Source: Helicoverpa zea (Eukaryota; Arthropoda; Insecta; Lepidoptera; Noctuidae). Taken from it: a stretch of 64,000 nucleotides of DNA. Shown one piece after another: positions 33,951 to 46,490 of the stretch (position 1 is its first letter; each line of letters opens with the position of its first letter). The notes beneath the pieces are model-generated. The model saw only the letters and a program-made list of their open reading frames with translations, was not told the DNA's origin and made no database searches. The DNA lies in assembly GCF_022581195.2 (NCBI RefSeq), contig NC_061467.1, positions 9,982,001-10,046,000 of the forward strand, in the 5' to 3' direction. The translations under genes and the position numbers were made by a program.

Positions 33951-36739
33951 ATGATCCGCTGCATCAATTGTGGTTTAAATATCTTTCGGATGCGTCGATA
34001 CTCGTTAGAAACTGAGACTGAAGACATTCGGCGATTGATCCAGCAACAAAATGCTATTACCGATGTAAGTTGTGTTTTATTATTTATTGTGAATATTGTA
34101 ATAGTATAGTCATTGCGATTGCTTCATGTTACAAACAAAATAATATACTCTATCCGGTTAATGGCAATAGCGTCGCCCCCTATCACATGGGACTTAAAAC
34201 CTAACTAGCGAAACACGATGTTATGTGTAAAATGTAAACATGCCACTGAGCTCATTATAAAAAAACGTATCAACTTAACCCATCCAATAATTTATTTATA
34301 GCTCATTATCAGTGGTTTGAAAAATCTAAGTTTCTTTTTTTTATAGATACCGAGGGATAGCGTTGTGTGTCATGCTTGTTGGTTGCTACTACATCAATCA
34401 ATTGAAGCACCAGGACCACTTACACATACTGTAGGGCATAGGAACGTATGTGTACACTGTGGGAGGTCTTTGTATCGGTCAAGAGCCCATACATTATCAA
34501 GCAATACTGAAAGAGAAGTACGCATAAGGGCTGTTGTTGCAGAGAGGATTTTGCCACGCTCAGTATGTATTCATGTTAATATTTTATCAAAATGCTATAA
34601 AATGTTAAGCAAATCTTTCATTATCTCTTACTTATGTAAAACATATAGCATATAAGCAGGTAAGGCATATAGCTATTTATTTCATTTAATAATTTATTTT
34701 GTATTTTATTGCAGCTACGTACATCTGATCGGATTTGTCACCCTTGTTGGCAGAGGTGTGATAGTTTGGCTGAACATTACACTGAACCATCCACATCATC
34801 TGCAGTTCCACCTCTACCATCCACATCATCTGCAGTTCCACCTCTACCATCCACATCTGAAGAATCTATTGCTGATATTCCGGGTACATCATCTGAGCAA
34901 GTAACACAACATGTTCAAATTGAATCTTCTCCATCCCTCCCTCAAGAAGTATCAACAATTGTTTTATCTCAGTATGGGAGAGCATCAGACTCGCAGGCCC
35001 GCTGTTTTTTTCCTGGTTGTCACCATGCTGAAAGACTTGTAGTGCCATTATCTATAAGAATAAGACTTTTTGTAGATTTTAAATTCTATGTTCCAGCTGA
35101 CTGTCGCATCTGCAATTATCATTTAAGAGGTAATTTATGGCACCAATTAAATGAAATTGAAGTGAACCATACCTTTACAGAGGCATATATATATGATTTT
35201 GTGTCATTATTAAGTAAAGAGACATCAATTGATTTTGAAAATATTGACATGATGGATAATCATTTAGTACATTATTGGTTTGGTATAAGCAAAGAGCAGT
35301 TCCGTACATTGTTGGCAGAAGTCACTAGGTTATCTCAAATGCATAGAGGGTCTACTGCTCTAGCTGCATTATTATTGAAATTAAGAAATGGAGACTCTAA
35401 TGAGCGAATTGCCAGTTTATTCCAAATGCCTCGCAGTACTTTGGAGAATTTAATGTCCAAAGCAAGAGAGTTGCTTCAACAAGATTTTGTGCCAATGCAT
35501 TTAGGGTTAAGCCATATGACGAGGGCAGAGATTGCTAATAGAAATCTTTTAATCCCTAATGGTCTTTTTGGAGGTATTAATGAGAATGGGGAGAGATTAC
35601 CAATTGTCATTGTTGATGGTACTTATATATATTGCCAGAAAAGCTCAAATTATAAGTATCAAAAGGATACATACTCTCTACATAAGTATAGGAACCTTGT
35701 GAAACCATTTATGTTTGTGTGTTGTGATGGGTATATTTTAGAGGTTCTTGGCCCCTATCCAGCAACTACATCAGATGGTGACATTATGCAAAATGAATTT
35801 ATAAATGAGTCTCAACCGCTAAGGCAGTATTTTCGACATGGTGATGTTTTTATTCTGGATAGGGGTTTTAGAGATGCAGTATCAGTTCTAGAAAATAGTA
35901 ACTATAGTGTTCATATGCCACTTTCATTAGAAGAGAATGAAACACAGTTGTCAACGTTAGCAGCAAATAGATCAAGGACAGTAACCATGTGCCGTTGGGT
36001 AGTGGAAACAGTAAATGGTATATTTAAAGAACAATTTAAAATATTCCGCCATGAATTTTTTAATAGAGCATCATCTCATTTGATGGTAGATTTTTCTATT
36101 GCTGCTGCATTGATAAACCGGTTTCATTGTCGTTATACAGACAGAACTGATGCAGCACAGATTCTAGAAATAATTAATCAAAAAATGTACCAAAATAATG
36201 TTTTAGCTGATTTTATAAATAATAATAATTACAATAGAAGGAGAGCACATTTCACAAACATAAATGTTGATTCACAAAATATAAGTAACTTCCCTCAACT
36301 CACACAGGAAGACTTGATATTAATTGCTTGTGGTACTTATCAGATAAAACAAGCACGGTCTTATTATGGCGAACATATTCGATACAATGGTTCCTATACT
36401 ATTGAAGTGTGTAGAGAGGCTCATCTTAGCAACCTGCGGGATGAATTGTCACTCTCCCAAAATCACTGGCTTCTCAGAGGCAAAATTCAAAGCAGACATA
36501 TAAGTCGAAAAATATATTATGTTTATATCATAATTAACAATAATGTAAGTGGGAGAGAGGCAGTTGAACACTACTGTTGTAATTGCATAGTTGGACGAAG
36601 AACCGTAGGTTGCTGTGCCCATACAATGACAATATTATGGTACCTTGGCTGGGCAAGGCATGAAACAAATATAACCCCTCCAGCCCAGTTTTTAGACGAT
36701 TTATTAATTAAGTATGACGATATACTATTTGATGAATAA
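33951..36739 (+). CDS. ISL2EU-like DDE transposase, three exons, intact
   Basis: Exons 33951-34064, 34347-34562 and 34715-36739 join in phase 0, with introns GTAAGT...TTATAG and GTATGT...TTGCAG. They give 784 residues with no internal stop. Two zinc modules made of C-x2-C pairs span the exon junctions: C4/C7 with C46/C49, and C73/C76 with C118/C121. A third cysteine cluster is near 207-246. A helix-turn-helix lies around 329-363 (NGDSNERIASLFQMPRSTL). The DDE core has D411 (VDGTY), D492 (LDRGF) and E541 (VVETVNG). The block QKSSNYKYQKDTYSLHKYRN is ISL2EU-like. A SWIM finger (CNC...CAH) is at about 731-746. It probably cuts and reinserts its own element in the nucleus. A 30-bp in-frame repeat (34787-34846) doubles SSAVPPLPST. 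Terminal repeats were not found, so a domesticated gene is also possible. Confidence 0.85.
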
Positions 36740-36743
36740 TAAA
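36738..36743 (+). terminator. Poly(A) signal overlapping the transposase stop codon
   Basis: AATAAA begins on the last two bases of the TAA stop (36737-36739). The 3' untranslated region would therefore be very short if this signal is used. Confidence 0.5.
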
Positions 36744-37504
36744 TTGTTAAAAAGTATGACATGTGGTTTTTTTTCGATACATTTTAAAATAATGTAGTTA
36801 GGTATTGTTGTGTTTTGTGTGTGTTTTTACTATAAAAGACCTGTAGGTATGCAAAGATGATTTGACAAGTCATTAATTTAATTAATCATTTACTATTTAA
36901 AATCAGAAGTATTAAGTAAGTGGTCGACTTTAAAGAACTATAACTTTTTTTGGTGTACTTCTAATAAAAAACGAATTATACTATTAAATTCTATGATTTC
37001 TTTCCTTTTTTATGACATATAATTCATCTTTGTCGGTTTTGGCCGAGTCTTGTAGGGAATCTTGGCATTCTCCTTTAAAGTTGGAATGCCGCAAAACCAC
37101 GGAAACTATTTCGTCCATCGAACTATTGCGACGTAATTTGGTCGCGGATTCTATTTTTAGCACAAAGAACTGTTTGGTAGTAAAAACCCTAAGACTATAA
37201 ATTACTATGTGTGTACTGCCGTTTGTCGGAATATTTTTAAAACTATATACAAAAACATTATACGTCTCCGTTGAATAGTTTACCTTATTACACCTGCTTG
37301 CAAATAAAAGTAGTGCGTAAAAAATATTGTCTTTTATTTTGTAAGTACATAATTACTTTACTTTATAACACATTTTTTTTTTCAAAATTTTAATATTAAT
37401 TATATTAATTACACAAAATATATTTCTTAATTCAATTATTAAATCGATAATGATTTTAGATTAAACTTTGGATCTGGTACATACTTAGTTAGAATTCCAT
37501 ATTA
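36744..37504. other. Non-coding flank of the transposase gene
   Basis: AT-rich. No inverted terminal repeat matching the upstream side could be found by eye. The ORF at 37012-37200 lies in a slightly GC-richer patch and is not recognised. Confidence 0.4.
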
Positions 37505-38119
37505 GGTTTTTTTTATTTATTTATTTACTAGAAGGAGAATGAACAGCTGTAACAAAGGGATAACAATTCTATATGATATATATAGTAAGCCAATTATAGA
37601 TTCTCACGGGTAGAAACTGAAAAAGTAACAGACAACTTAGGATGATTAACAAGCACGATAAAAAAATAATAATAATAAGATTATAACAAAATATCACTTG
37701 GCACAATCCGCACTTTTGAAAAAGTCCGCATTCAGCTGAGTGCGCGCAGTATAAGTTTTAGTGGTAAATGGGTCAAATAAGAAGTCCTTACAAAGAACCT
37801 TAAAGTCTTTACTCGCTCGCACCATGTATGAGTTTCGCCTATAGTTAGAAGAGGAATAAGGAATGGAGATAGGCGGATTAAATCTAACCGATCTCTGGGG
37901 AACATTAAAGCATAGTTTATGCAGGAGATCAGGACAGTCAATCTCATTAGAAATAATTTTTAGTAGGAAAGTGAAATCTGCTAATCGACGACGATTTATA
38001 AGTGGTTGTAAGTGAAACTTCTTGCAAACATTTATGTTATTATCAGAATGGTACGGTATACGCAGCCGAAAACTCAGAAAACGACCAATTTTACCAATCA
38101 ATTTATATTTATTTTGCAA
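37505..38119 (-). pseudogene. 5'-truncated LINE: reverse transcriptase C-terminus and 3' UTR
   Basis: The minus frame 38119-37694 (141 codons, no internal stop) reads IGKIGRFLSFRLRIP, then FHLQPLINRRRLADFTFLLK, DCPDLLHKL, NVPQRSVRFN and YSSSNYRRNSYMVRA. This is the pattern of the extreme C-terminus after the catalytic core in insect jockey/CR1-type reverse transcriptases (an RRR-ADL-FL-K-I block followed by VPxRSxR). The usual polymerase motifs (FADD) are missing because the copy begins downstream of them. After the stop, ~185 bp of 3' UTR ends in TAAATAAATAAATAAAAAAA at 37525-37505, the LINE tail. It is a dead 5'-truncated insertion. The ORF at 37732-37947 is a shadow. Confidence 0.75.
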
Positions 38120-39138
38120 TACTTAATTAAAATACAGCAATCAACATTTTTTTAGTTAAATGGTAATTGCAGAAAAATGCTAAGGTTAAAAATATTAAGT
38201 AGTGCTTCCAAGAATTGATTACTTTTTCGTTTATATAATAAAACATTTTGATATTTTACTGTGGCTTAAATTATTCACTTTATTTCGTACTGGTTCTATT
38301 TTTATAGACGTGTAAAAATAGATTACCAGATTGTTATGTAAAACCTTTTTTTGCTTGTAAATAGGAAATATACTTGTGACGTGGTTTTTTCCATTTGACC
38401 GGTTTTTAATTCAGCCATTCACGGTTTAATACGAATTAAGTGTAACCGTTATAGGACTTAAGAACGCCATTATTGATATTCAAAAAATGTAAACAAATAT
38501 AATTTGTTTAGGTTAGCAACGTTTTTATAACTGTTCAATTATGCAAATGTATGTGATGTAACAATTTTAATTATCTTTAATTATTAACTTGCTCTTTTAG
38601 TATCTTCTAGATATTATTAATCATCAATTATTTTCTTATGCATAATTATTTCAATTGCACCGATTGGGTCTGTTAACGTCATACATTTTATCATCTTGTC
38701 GCAATCTAGGCGTTAGTAGGTAATATTTCTTGCGTAGTAACAGCCTTGATTGCTAGCTTATAAAGGAATTCTTTAGGCCATGTACAGACAAAGTAGTATT
38801 GTTAAGTTAGGATATACGCTTTTCTACATTAACTATTATGAAAGTAGAGAGTATTGTACCTATTTACTGATGTGCCTTAATACCTGAATTAAATGGATAA
38901 ATAAATTAATAAGAAATGGACATTGTCTTCATATCTTTTTCCTATACATGAGAAACGATTCGTTTCGCTTGAAATCTCTTGAGGCTTGTGTCAAACACAA
39001 GTAAGCTAAATGAATGGTTTTTTCATCGGGCATTAGTTAGTTATACCCAGATTATTTTCTCTAGAACTTTTTTTGTTAATCTGGTTGGTCATGATCCCAA
39101 ATATCGATGCGATCATTTGATAGAACCTTATTAAATCT

Positions 39139-39304
39139 ATATGTATAAAAATGAAACCCGCTTTCTGTTGTCACGACATATCATGAAAACGGCTTGACCG
39201 CTGAAAATTAGAGGGGAGGTAACTTAGACCCGGGAGAAGGTTTTAGGATAGTTTTTGTCACGATCCGGCTACGGGACGCGGGTGAAACCGCGGGCGAAAG
39301 CTAG
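39139..39304 (-). repeat. Dispersed 'GCGGTTTCACCCGC' repeat
   Basis: Carries GCTTGACCGCTGAAAATTAG, ACTTAGACCCGGGAGAAGG, GGGACGCGGGTGAAACCGCG and GGCGAAAGCTAGTCC. It is the same subfamily as 21345-21516. Confidence 0.7.
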
Positions 39305-39566
39305 TCCCTTATATATTTTTAACCATAATTTATGGCCTATAATTATAATTTAGTTACACAAATTCCTAGCAACGGGAAAGTTACTCCATTGCACAGTCGT
39401 CTCTGACTGTCATTATTATCTGACAACCGAAGGTTACCCACTTGTCCCTCAGACACTTGACAATAGCAACATTCCTGATAAGATTTAAGACGAGCTGATT
39501 ATGAACCCGTGGTCGATAGAGATCTGTAGGCAATGTATCTGTCCACTCGTGAAATCGAAATCTGAA

Positions 39567-39765
39567 ATAATATTATAAAGAGGACGTTTTTTTTCGTCGG
39601 TTTGTTTGTAGCCGCATAAAGGCTCCAAAAATTCTCCCCCAATTTGAAATACTCTTTTTTGGTGGGAAGCTAGACTATCCCTGGGTGACATAGGCTATAC
39701 TTTATCCAGCTTCGGGAGGAAACTCCCCTGGGGCGCGAATGAATCCGCGAGTATTTATGCGTTTG
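39567..39765 (-). repeat. Dispersed repeat, near full-length copy
   Basis: Opens with ATAATATTATAAAGAGGACG and a GTTTGTTTG block. It continues with GGGAAGCTAGACTATCCCTG, GTGACATAGGCTATACTTTA and finally GGGCGCGAATGAATCCGCG. It is the reverse orientation of the copy at 60069-60272. The start motif is the typical ATAATATTA terminus of this family. Confidence 0.6.
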
Positions 39766-42700
39766 CGTTTTGACCGTTTTATTTCTCCGAAGTAGCAATT
39801 GGTATTTACACCTGTATGTAGGCAATGAAAGGTCTTGACAACACAATGTTTTTCTGTCAAATTTATTTCTGTATATCTTGGTCAGATTAAAAGTGTCTGA
39901 TTTTCATGTTTTGGCATCTCAGAAGAGGATACGTGAAAATCACAGGCACTTTAGACAATTTTATCTTTCCCACATGAAAGATCAGTCTTTATGATAGCTC
40001 GAAATAACCATAAATGTTTATTATCGCGTATTGATATCACCTTGGCAAAAAGAGGTCCCCTAGTATTGGGTAAGAAGTAAAGGTAACTATTACAGTAATC
40101 TGTGTTAAAGAAGGAAAACTCCACGCCTCTATCTTCGGGGCCCTGGACAGGTAGGTAGGAGGCCCTTCCTTTATCAATCACGGATCATTTTTAGTTACTC
40201 TCTTTTTGATCAACAATCTCGTGTTGTTAAATGTAGTTCCATTTTAGTTTTCCATTCACGTCACATCACGGACATTTCCTCAGTCACTACCGACATTGAT
40301 GGGTCTTTGTATGCACGATGCGCCACGATGATATATTGTCTCAAGCTTAGTCATACTATGTAGCTTCTATCATAGAAATTCAGGGACATCATAAGTTGGC
40401 GAAAATGATTTATATTTCTGAGTAAATACCGTCTAAAATAAAGAATAAAAGAAGAAAGGACTTATATCAGTAAGCCCTCTTCTTTTTGTGAATTGGTTAA
40501 AATAGATTAGGTTTCATTATGAGGGTATTAGGTTATCTGTAATTTTTAAACTTCTAGAAACATCGAGAATTACACATTATGTTCTATATGGTTTCGAAAA
40601 CACGCTGTGATTTTCCATCATTGGTGAAATAATTATACAGACATGGTAAAGTAATTATTCCGTAGGGCCGTTGCAATAGAAAATCATTATGGCGGCTTGA
40701 TAGATTCATTCAGGTTTGTCACGTATTAAGTACTAGAATGTTAACAATCTGGTCTTGGGCAATCGATACGTGATCACGGCCAGTTGGAGTTTTAATTTGA
40801 AAAGAGAGATTTTTTAGTAAGGGCAAGGACTTCGGTTTTCGTTCTCCTTTATCTGTGCTGAAGGTAAACTGGCAGTTCTTATTTCAATTGATTCGTTTGC
40901 ATACATGATGAAATGTAATAAAAATTACTTAAAACATCAAAATATTACATACATTTTCGGGAAACGAACCTTCTTGCCTACAATGTTAACATGAAAAATC
41001 GATTTTTTTTAAATAGGTATGTATCTCATATTATAGGACGTGTGACATGTTTCAAAATGAATTTCCGAAAGTTTTTGAGCTTCTGCGATGAGCAAAGCCA
41101 AATTTTTGGTGTTCTCGATGACGCAATATGTATTTTGAAATGGCCCTTAAATCCAAAACGTTTTTGGATTCAGAACACGTTTTCTTGATGGTTTCGTTCG
41201 GGATTTACCTTGTACCGGTTCAGAAGATTTCGAATTGCAGATTTCTTCTTTTTGTATTTTGGAAATGTTTCTTTTTATGTTTTGGGTCGAGATTTTTAAT
41301 AAACATGCTTATGGTTAAATTAAATTGCATACCTATTTGGAAATATATGAGTCAATCTATTAATACGTGTGACAAGTATGTGGTCTTACTATAAAAAAGT
41401 TAAACACGCGTTTGAGAAAGGCTTTAAGGGAAATTCTCAATACAATTTTTACATACACACGTGACGAAGCCTGTTTATCGTTTTCATAGTAAGACCAATT
41501 ATGTTTTTATTTTGGAATGCTTTTTAACAGAACATATTGTTTTTGTAATAGTTCCTTAACACAACAGTTACAAAGCACGTGCAAAGTAAATAATGTTAGC
41601 ATTATCACGAGTGCGAATACATTGCTTAATAAATATTTATTGCCACTGCACTCTATCGTTGTAAAACAATAAAAAATGCATCGTTCGCGTGACAATCGCA
41701 CCTGTGTTTACTGTTTTTTTTTTACAAATACACGTCTACTAATATGGGTTATCGGGAAATATCATTGAAATTAACATAATTCAATGTGACTGTCTACCGA
41801 ACTGCATAATATAAAAATCAACTACTATTTGGTGACCCTATTTTTGTGCAACGCATTGTATTCCCTCAAACAGATCTGTCAAAAATACTTACGTTCATTA
41901 CATTTTTTATTCGTAACGAATATGTACCTATAAGATTAAAAATTTAATATTCATATTTGAATAAAAAACATATATCAAAAACAGCAAATATGTATTTAAG
42001 CTTCTCAGGTAGTGTTTTTCACCAAACGATCCGCCATTCTTTTATTGTCGCCTGACCCATGGCGAACCTTGAGAGATAATTTTTTCGAAAAAGTTTAAAC
42101 ATCTGAAAACAAGTTTCAAAATTAAGGTCATTCAACCCTGGCAGTCTCAAAATTTTGCAACCAACTGGTTTTAGTTGGTCACGAGCCCTTTTGAGTTTTT
42201 GCCATCATTTTGTTCAAAATATTTTGAGTCACATGACCGCAAGCAATTATTTTGAGAAGATCCTACATAGTGAAAAAATGTTATTTACCTAATATTTTAT
42301 TTTTATTTCAAACAACATAATTTTTTGTCGTAAACACAAACATGTTCTACAAGCGTCTTTAATTGTTTTAAATGCGGTTTTCTGCTGACCTTAAACCGTA
42401 GAAATATCGCAAAATACCGGTTTTTTTAGGCACAAGGTTGTGTTGCCATAACAAGCTACATTGTGACTTATGGACCGTCATAGATCATGATACGGTAACG
42501 GTAGGCACCTTTTTAGTAAATATTGAGTAATTGAGTATTGATTTTTGATAAGAAAAATTAACATTACTGCTTTGTATACGTCAAATATCTTTTTTCTATT
42601 CGTAAATCCGATTTACAAATGAATATCATACACCATTTACTAGAAACCAATTTTTATTATGGCAATAATTCATTGGTAATAAAATAATTATCTAATAAAT

Positions 42701-45700
42701 TGACAAACCAAGTTGAGAATTTGACACAAATATTTCGCGTCCGATTTTTTTTATATACGTATTTATAAGTCCTTTATTTTTATTTCTTTCAAAATAAAGC
42801 TGGAGTTAATTCTTAAGAAAAGCTTCCTCGTTCCAAGCATTTTTATATCAACACTTATTCCTGGTTTATTGATTTATGCGGATAATAATTAAAATTTATT
42901 GCAATTTAAACCACGACTCATATAGCTAACTCGTACCTAACTGTATAAGAATTTACGTACAAGAAACGCAAAATATGTATTTATTTAGCATTTTGCAACT
43001 AAAAACGAAGGTGAACTACAGTATAATTGTTCTTTAGAAAATAAATCATTATCCAGTTCGAACAAAGGATTAATTAAACTTGAAATGGCAATAAAGTTCA
43101 TAATTAAAATATAAAAATTGAGTAATAATATCCCTTTTACGACTTAATCAACCGTTTTCCCATTTCATTTCCGTAGATTCTTTACTTTATGCAACTTTAT
43201 TAAAAGTCCTCTATTGTAAAGAGAAAAACTAAATAAAATGCGATATTTATTATGGCGGGATACTATTTTTTCCACGCAGCTATTGTTAAGCGGCTCATGT
43301 CTAATTTGATTAATTTGCATGGCATTTTATCTGAAAGAAAATAAGTGTTTCTAACATGAAAAATGTTAAGTATATTTAATTGCTTCTAGTTTTATAATGC
43401 CAACTTATAAGTATGTACCTAATACTTAAAAAATCTGACTTCTCATTTTGGGGTTATTGCCACCAAGTATTTTATTTTTATTCAATTACTTAGAAAAAGT
43501 TAATAAATTGTACTTATCTATTTTAATAAGTAAACCCGTTTTCGTTTAGTAAAGCATAGACGAAAAAAACGTTCTAGACCCACAGACATGTTACAAGATT
43601 TCCAACGTTGAAGGATGATTTCAACAGGACCTACTTACCTACCTTAGTATCTATTAACTGATCTTGCAGTTGTGTAATTCTGATTAATTAACAATACTCG
43701 TAAAAGTAGGAAACCGAAATGATTTATAGGACATTGTCTGTCTGTTTGTTACAATAATAACCTTGTCATTTGTGTAACGTGTATTGATCACGGTCGACGC
43801 CATTTTCAAAGGAAATAAGGAAAGACTTGTAACTTAATTAACGAATTTAGTCGCAATTTGGCCAGCAAGTTTAACGAAGACTTTTCATCCAAGTACATCC
43901 GTAAATATTGCATTTTTTTGAGGCCAATATCGTTAAAGTAACTGATTCGATACGATAACAACAGTGGTTTTAACAGTTACGTATTTCGAAAATGATAAAA
44001 CGACTGAGGGTGAGCGAGGGGTGCGCGGTTCGGATTTGAAAGTCCAAGTCTTAAAACTGGTTATACTGTAAAGATTTCACAACCAGTAACTGGAGAAAGA
44101 ATCATTATATTTTTTAAGATTTGTCCTTAAGAAAGAAGAGGTTGGAGTTGTTACTTCAACTGGCGAATTGGCACCTTACGATTTTAAATCCTAATCCAAC
44201 TCTATTAGTGCTGAATGATTCGACATCGCAAACCTATGTCTACCAAGGGTGAAGGATATCTTAGTGAAAGTTAATGAATAAGAAATTCGCATGAATTGAA
44301 CTGGCTCGTAGTGGTGTCTTATGAAAAACGATTTACGTAGATTTTATTTTTCCTACAAGATTATTTTTACTGCCGAGCATACCTATTGCACTTTTTGCAC
44401 ATTTTTTCATATTGCACATTAAATATAAAAAAATAACGTTTCGCAATGATAAGCACCGTATTGTTTTATTCCAAGAATGGTTTTAGTTATAGTTCTCTTG
44501 AACTAACTGAAACATTGTCGTAAAACTATTTATATTGTGTATTTCCAAGTAACTAGATAAGTCCTTACATTATTGCAACGGTAGTTTATTTTTATTTCGT
44601 TATGTTTACCTACTCTTCGTTTTCGATAATGATATAGGTACCTAGCATAAAGTTTATAGCCACATAGAGATGTTATGTCAAACATGACAATGTATTTTTT
44701 TTGTAGTTAGGTTTTTTCAAGAAAGAAAGTTTTCAAGACCGGTTTCATTAAAACAGTAACTGTGTATTCTAGCTACGATCGGAAAAAACACGAAAAACTG
44801 TGTTACCCTAAGTAAACGTTGAAACGCAATTTTGGCCCTGAATCAGTCAACCAGACATGAATTCGATCAATCTTGTGGTTCATACACATTTGAATCTAAT
44901 TTTGGATACAATTGTTTGTTTACCTATTTCGTTATGCTTCGCGTAACAGTCTGCCATTGTTACAAATTATATCAGCACTTAGGTAGTTATTTTGTATGAT
45001 TATGTAAAAAAAAGAACGATTTATGATCTTTCATTTTTAATCTACATTAGGTACAGACCTGCTGTTTGCTAAGTTTGTATTGTTTCTGAAAATAATTATT
45101 GGTTTGGGCTTTTCTTTTATTTAGTAACACTTTTGGCGTGGGGAAAAAATATTCATATCTTTTTTTTTAATCAGGATGATGTCGTTTTATAATCATCTTT
45201 GACACCTGTCAAAGTTCACATTCTTCTATTCTGTGACGTAGGTACCTAACCGTGAAATGGCCAGTTTTTTCGTATCAATTTGTCATAACTGTTTGTCCTT
45301 GATTTTGAATCTATTTTGCTAGTGAAGGTTACGGTAACAACACTAACATTTCCATAATGACCATGCATGTTCTATTTTTAAATTATAATTTCACTTTGCT
45401 AAGTATATCGTTGCGTGAGGTTTTAATAGATAAATAAAAATAAATGCTTTTGAAAAATGCAGCATGAAATATTACTAATTAATTATCATGTAAAATATGC
45501 CTCGTACTGCGTACTTGGTTTACTATAGAGGTAACATGAATCCATGAACCGCAATAGGGGTCAAGTTTAGGCCATAAAGACCCTCAAATTGGATTGTTAT
45601 CTCTTCTTACTAATTAGGTACCTAGCTATAGTACAACCATCGTATCTTCTTACAACACCTGAAAACAAAACCTACGTAGGCTACACAAACTATGTACCTA

Positions 45701-46371
45701 CTAGAAAAAGAAAACATTTGTAGAATCTCTATGGTTCTAAATCTTCATAATAATAGCTTAGAGGTTGTCAAACTTAACAATAGGAAGATGAACCTCCGTT
45801 TTAGGCCCAAATGAAAAAGAACATTTATCAAACGACGAAACTCACGAAATTCGCGCATTTGTTAATGTCATTGTTTACTGTAAAGCGAGTAATTTTTCAT
45901 GAAATTGGACAAATTGTCACTTTATGCTTGAACAACTATTATTTTCAATGATCGCGTTGCTATAGTTACTTTATTTTCCAAGCAGTTATTGCGAGATTTA
46001 TTTCTGTTTTACTTACGCGACGCTCATTTTGAAAAACAAAAGAACACGAAAACAGCTCCAATTTATTCAAAATTATAAGAATTAGCCTTAAATAAATCAT
46101 AACAATTAATAGGAAGTGTCATTATAATGCAAATTAGCTTCGGTATTGGAATACTTAAAGGGCAAATCATTTATTTGATCAAGTGTGGACAAGTGCGTAA
46201 CTTCGAAGAAGACCATTAACACATACTTGCCTAATGACAATGGATCTTAGGAATTCTGATGAATTATTTTGACGTTCCACATTTAATTTGTTCGCAAATA
46301 TTAATGAACAAATTACCTACGGTTGAAATTGTAGTTCGAAGGCGTGATTTTAAATCGAATCATTAACGACT

Positions 46372-46490
46372 GGCTGTTTTCCGCGGTTTCACCCGGGGAT
46401 AGTAGGTATAGCTTCCCAACAGTGAAAGAATTTCAGTAGTTTCGGAACCTTTACCGGTACAAACAAACATACAAATATAGTTTTCTTCTT
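46372..46490 (+). repeat. Fragment of the 'GCGGTTTCACCCGC' repeat with internal deletion
   Basis: TTTTCCGCGGTTTCACCCGG joins directly to AGTGAAAGAATTTCAGTAGT TTCGGAACC and ACAAACAAACATACAAAT. The middle of the family (CTACTGCCCG ... ATATAGCC) is lost. Confidence 0.65.

Noticed and set aside
34643..34664. AAGCAG/GTAAGG as another recursive splice site
   Set aside because: No pyrimidine tract before it, and it lies within the short second intron of the transposase gene.
34866..35048. Minus ORF inside the ISL2EU-like gene (and 36571-36762)
   Set aside because: Antisense shadows of the long transposase exon.
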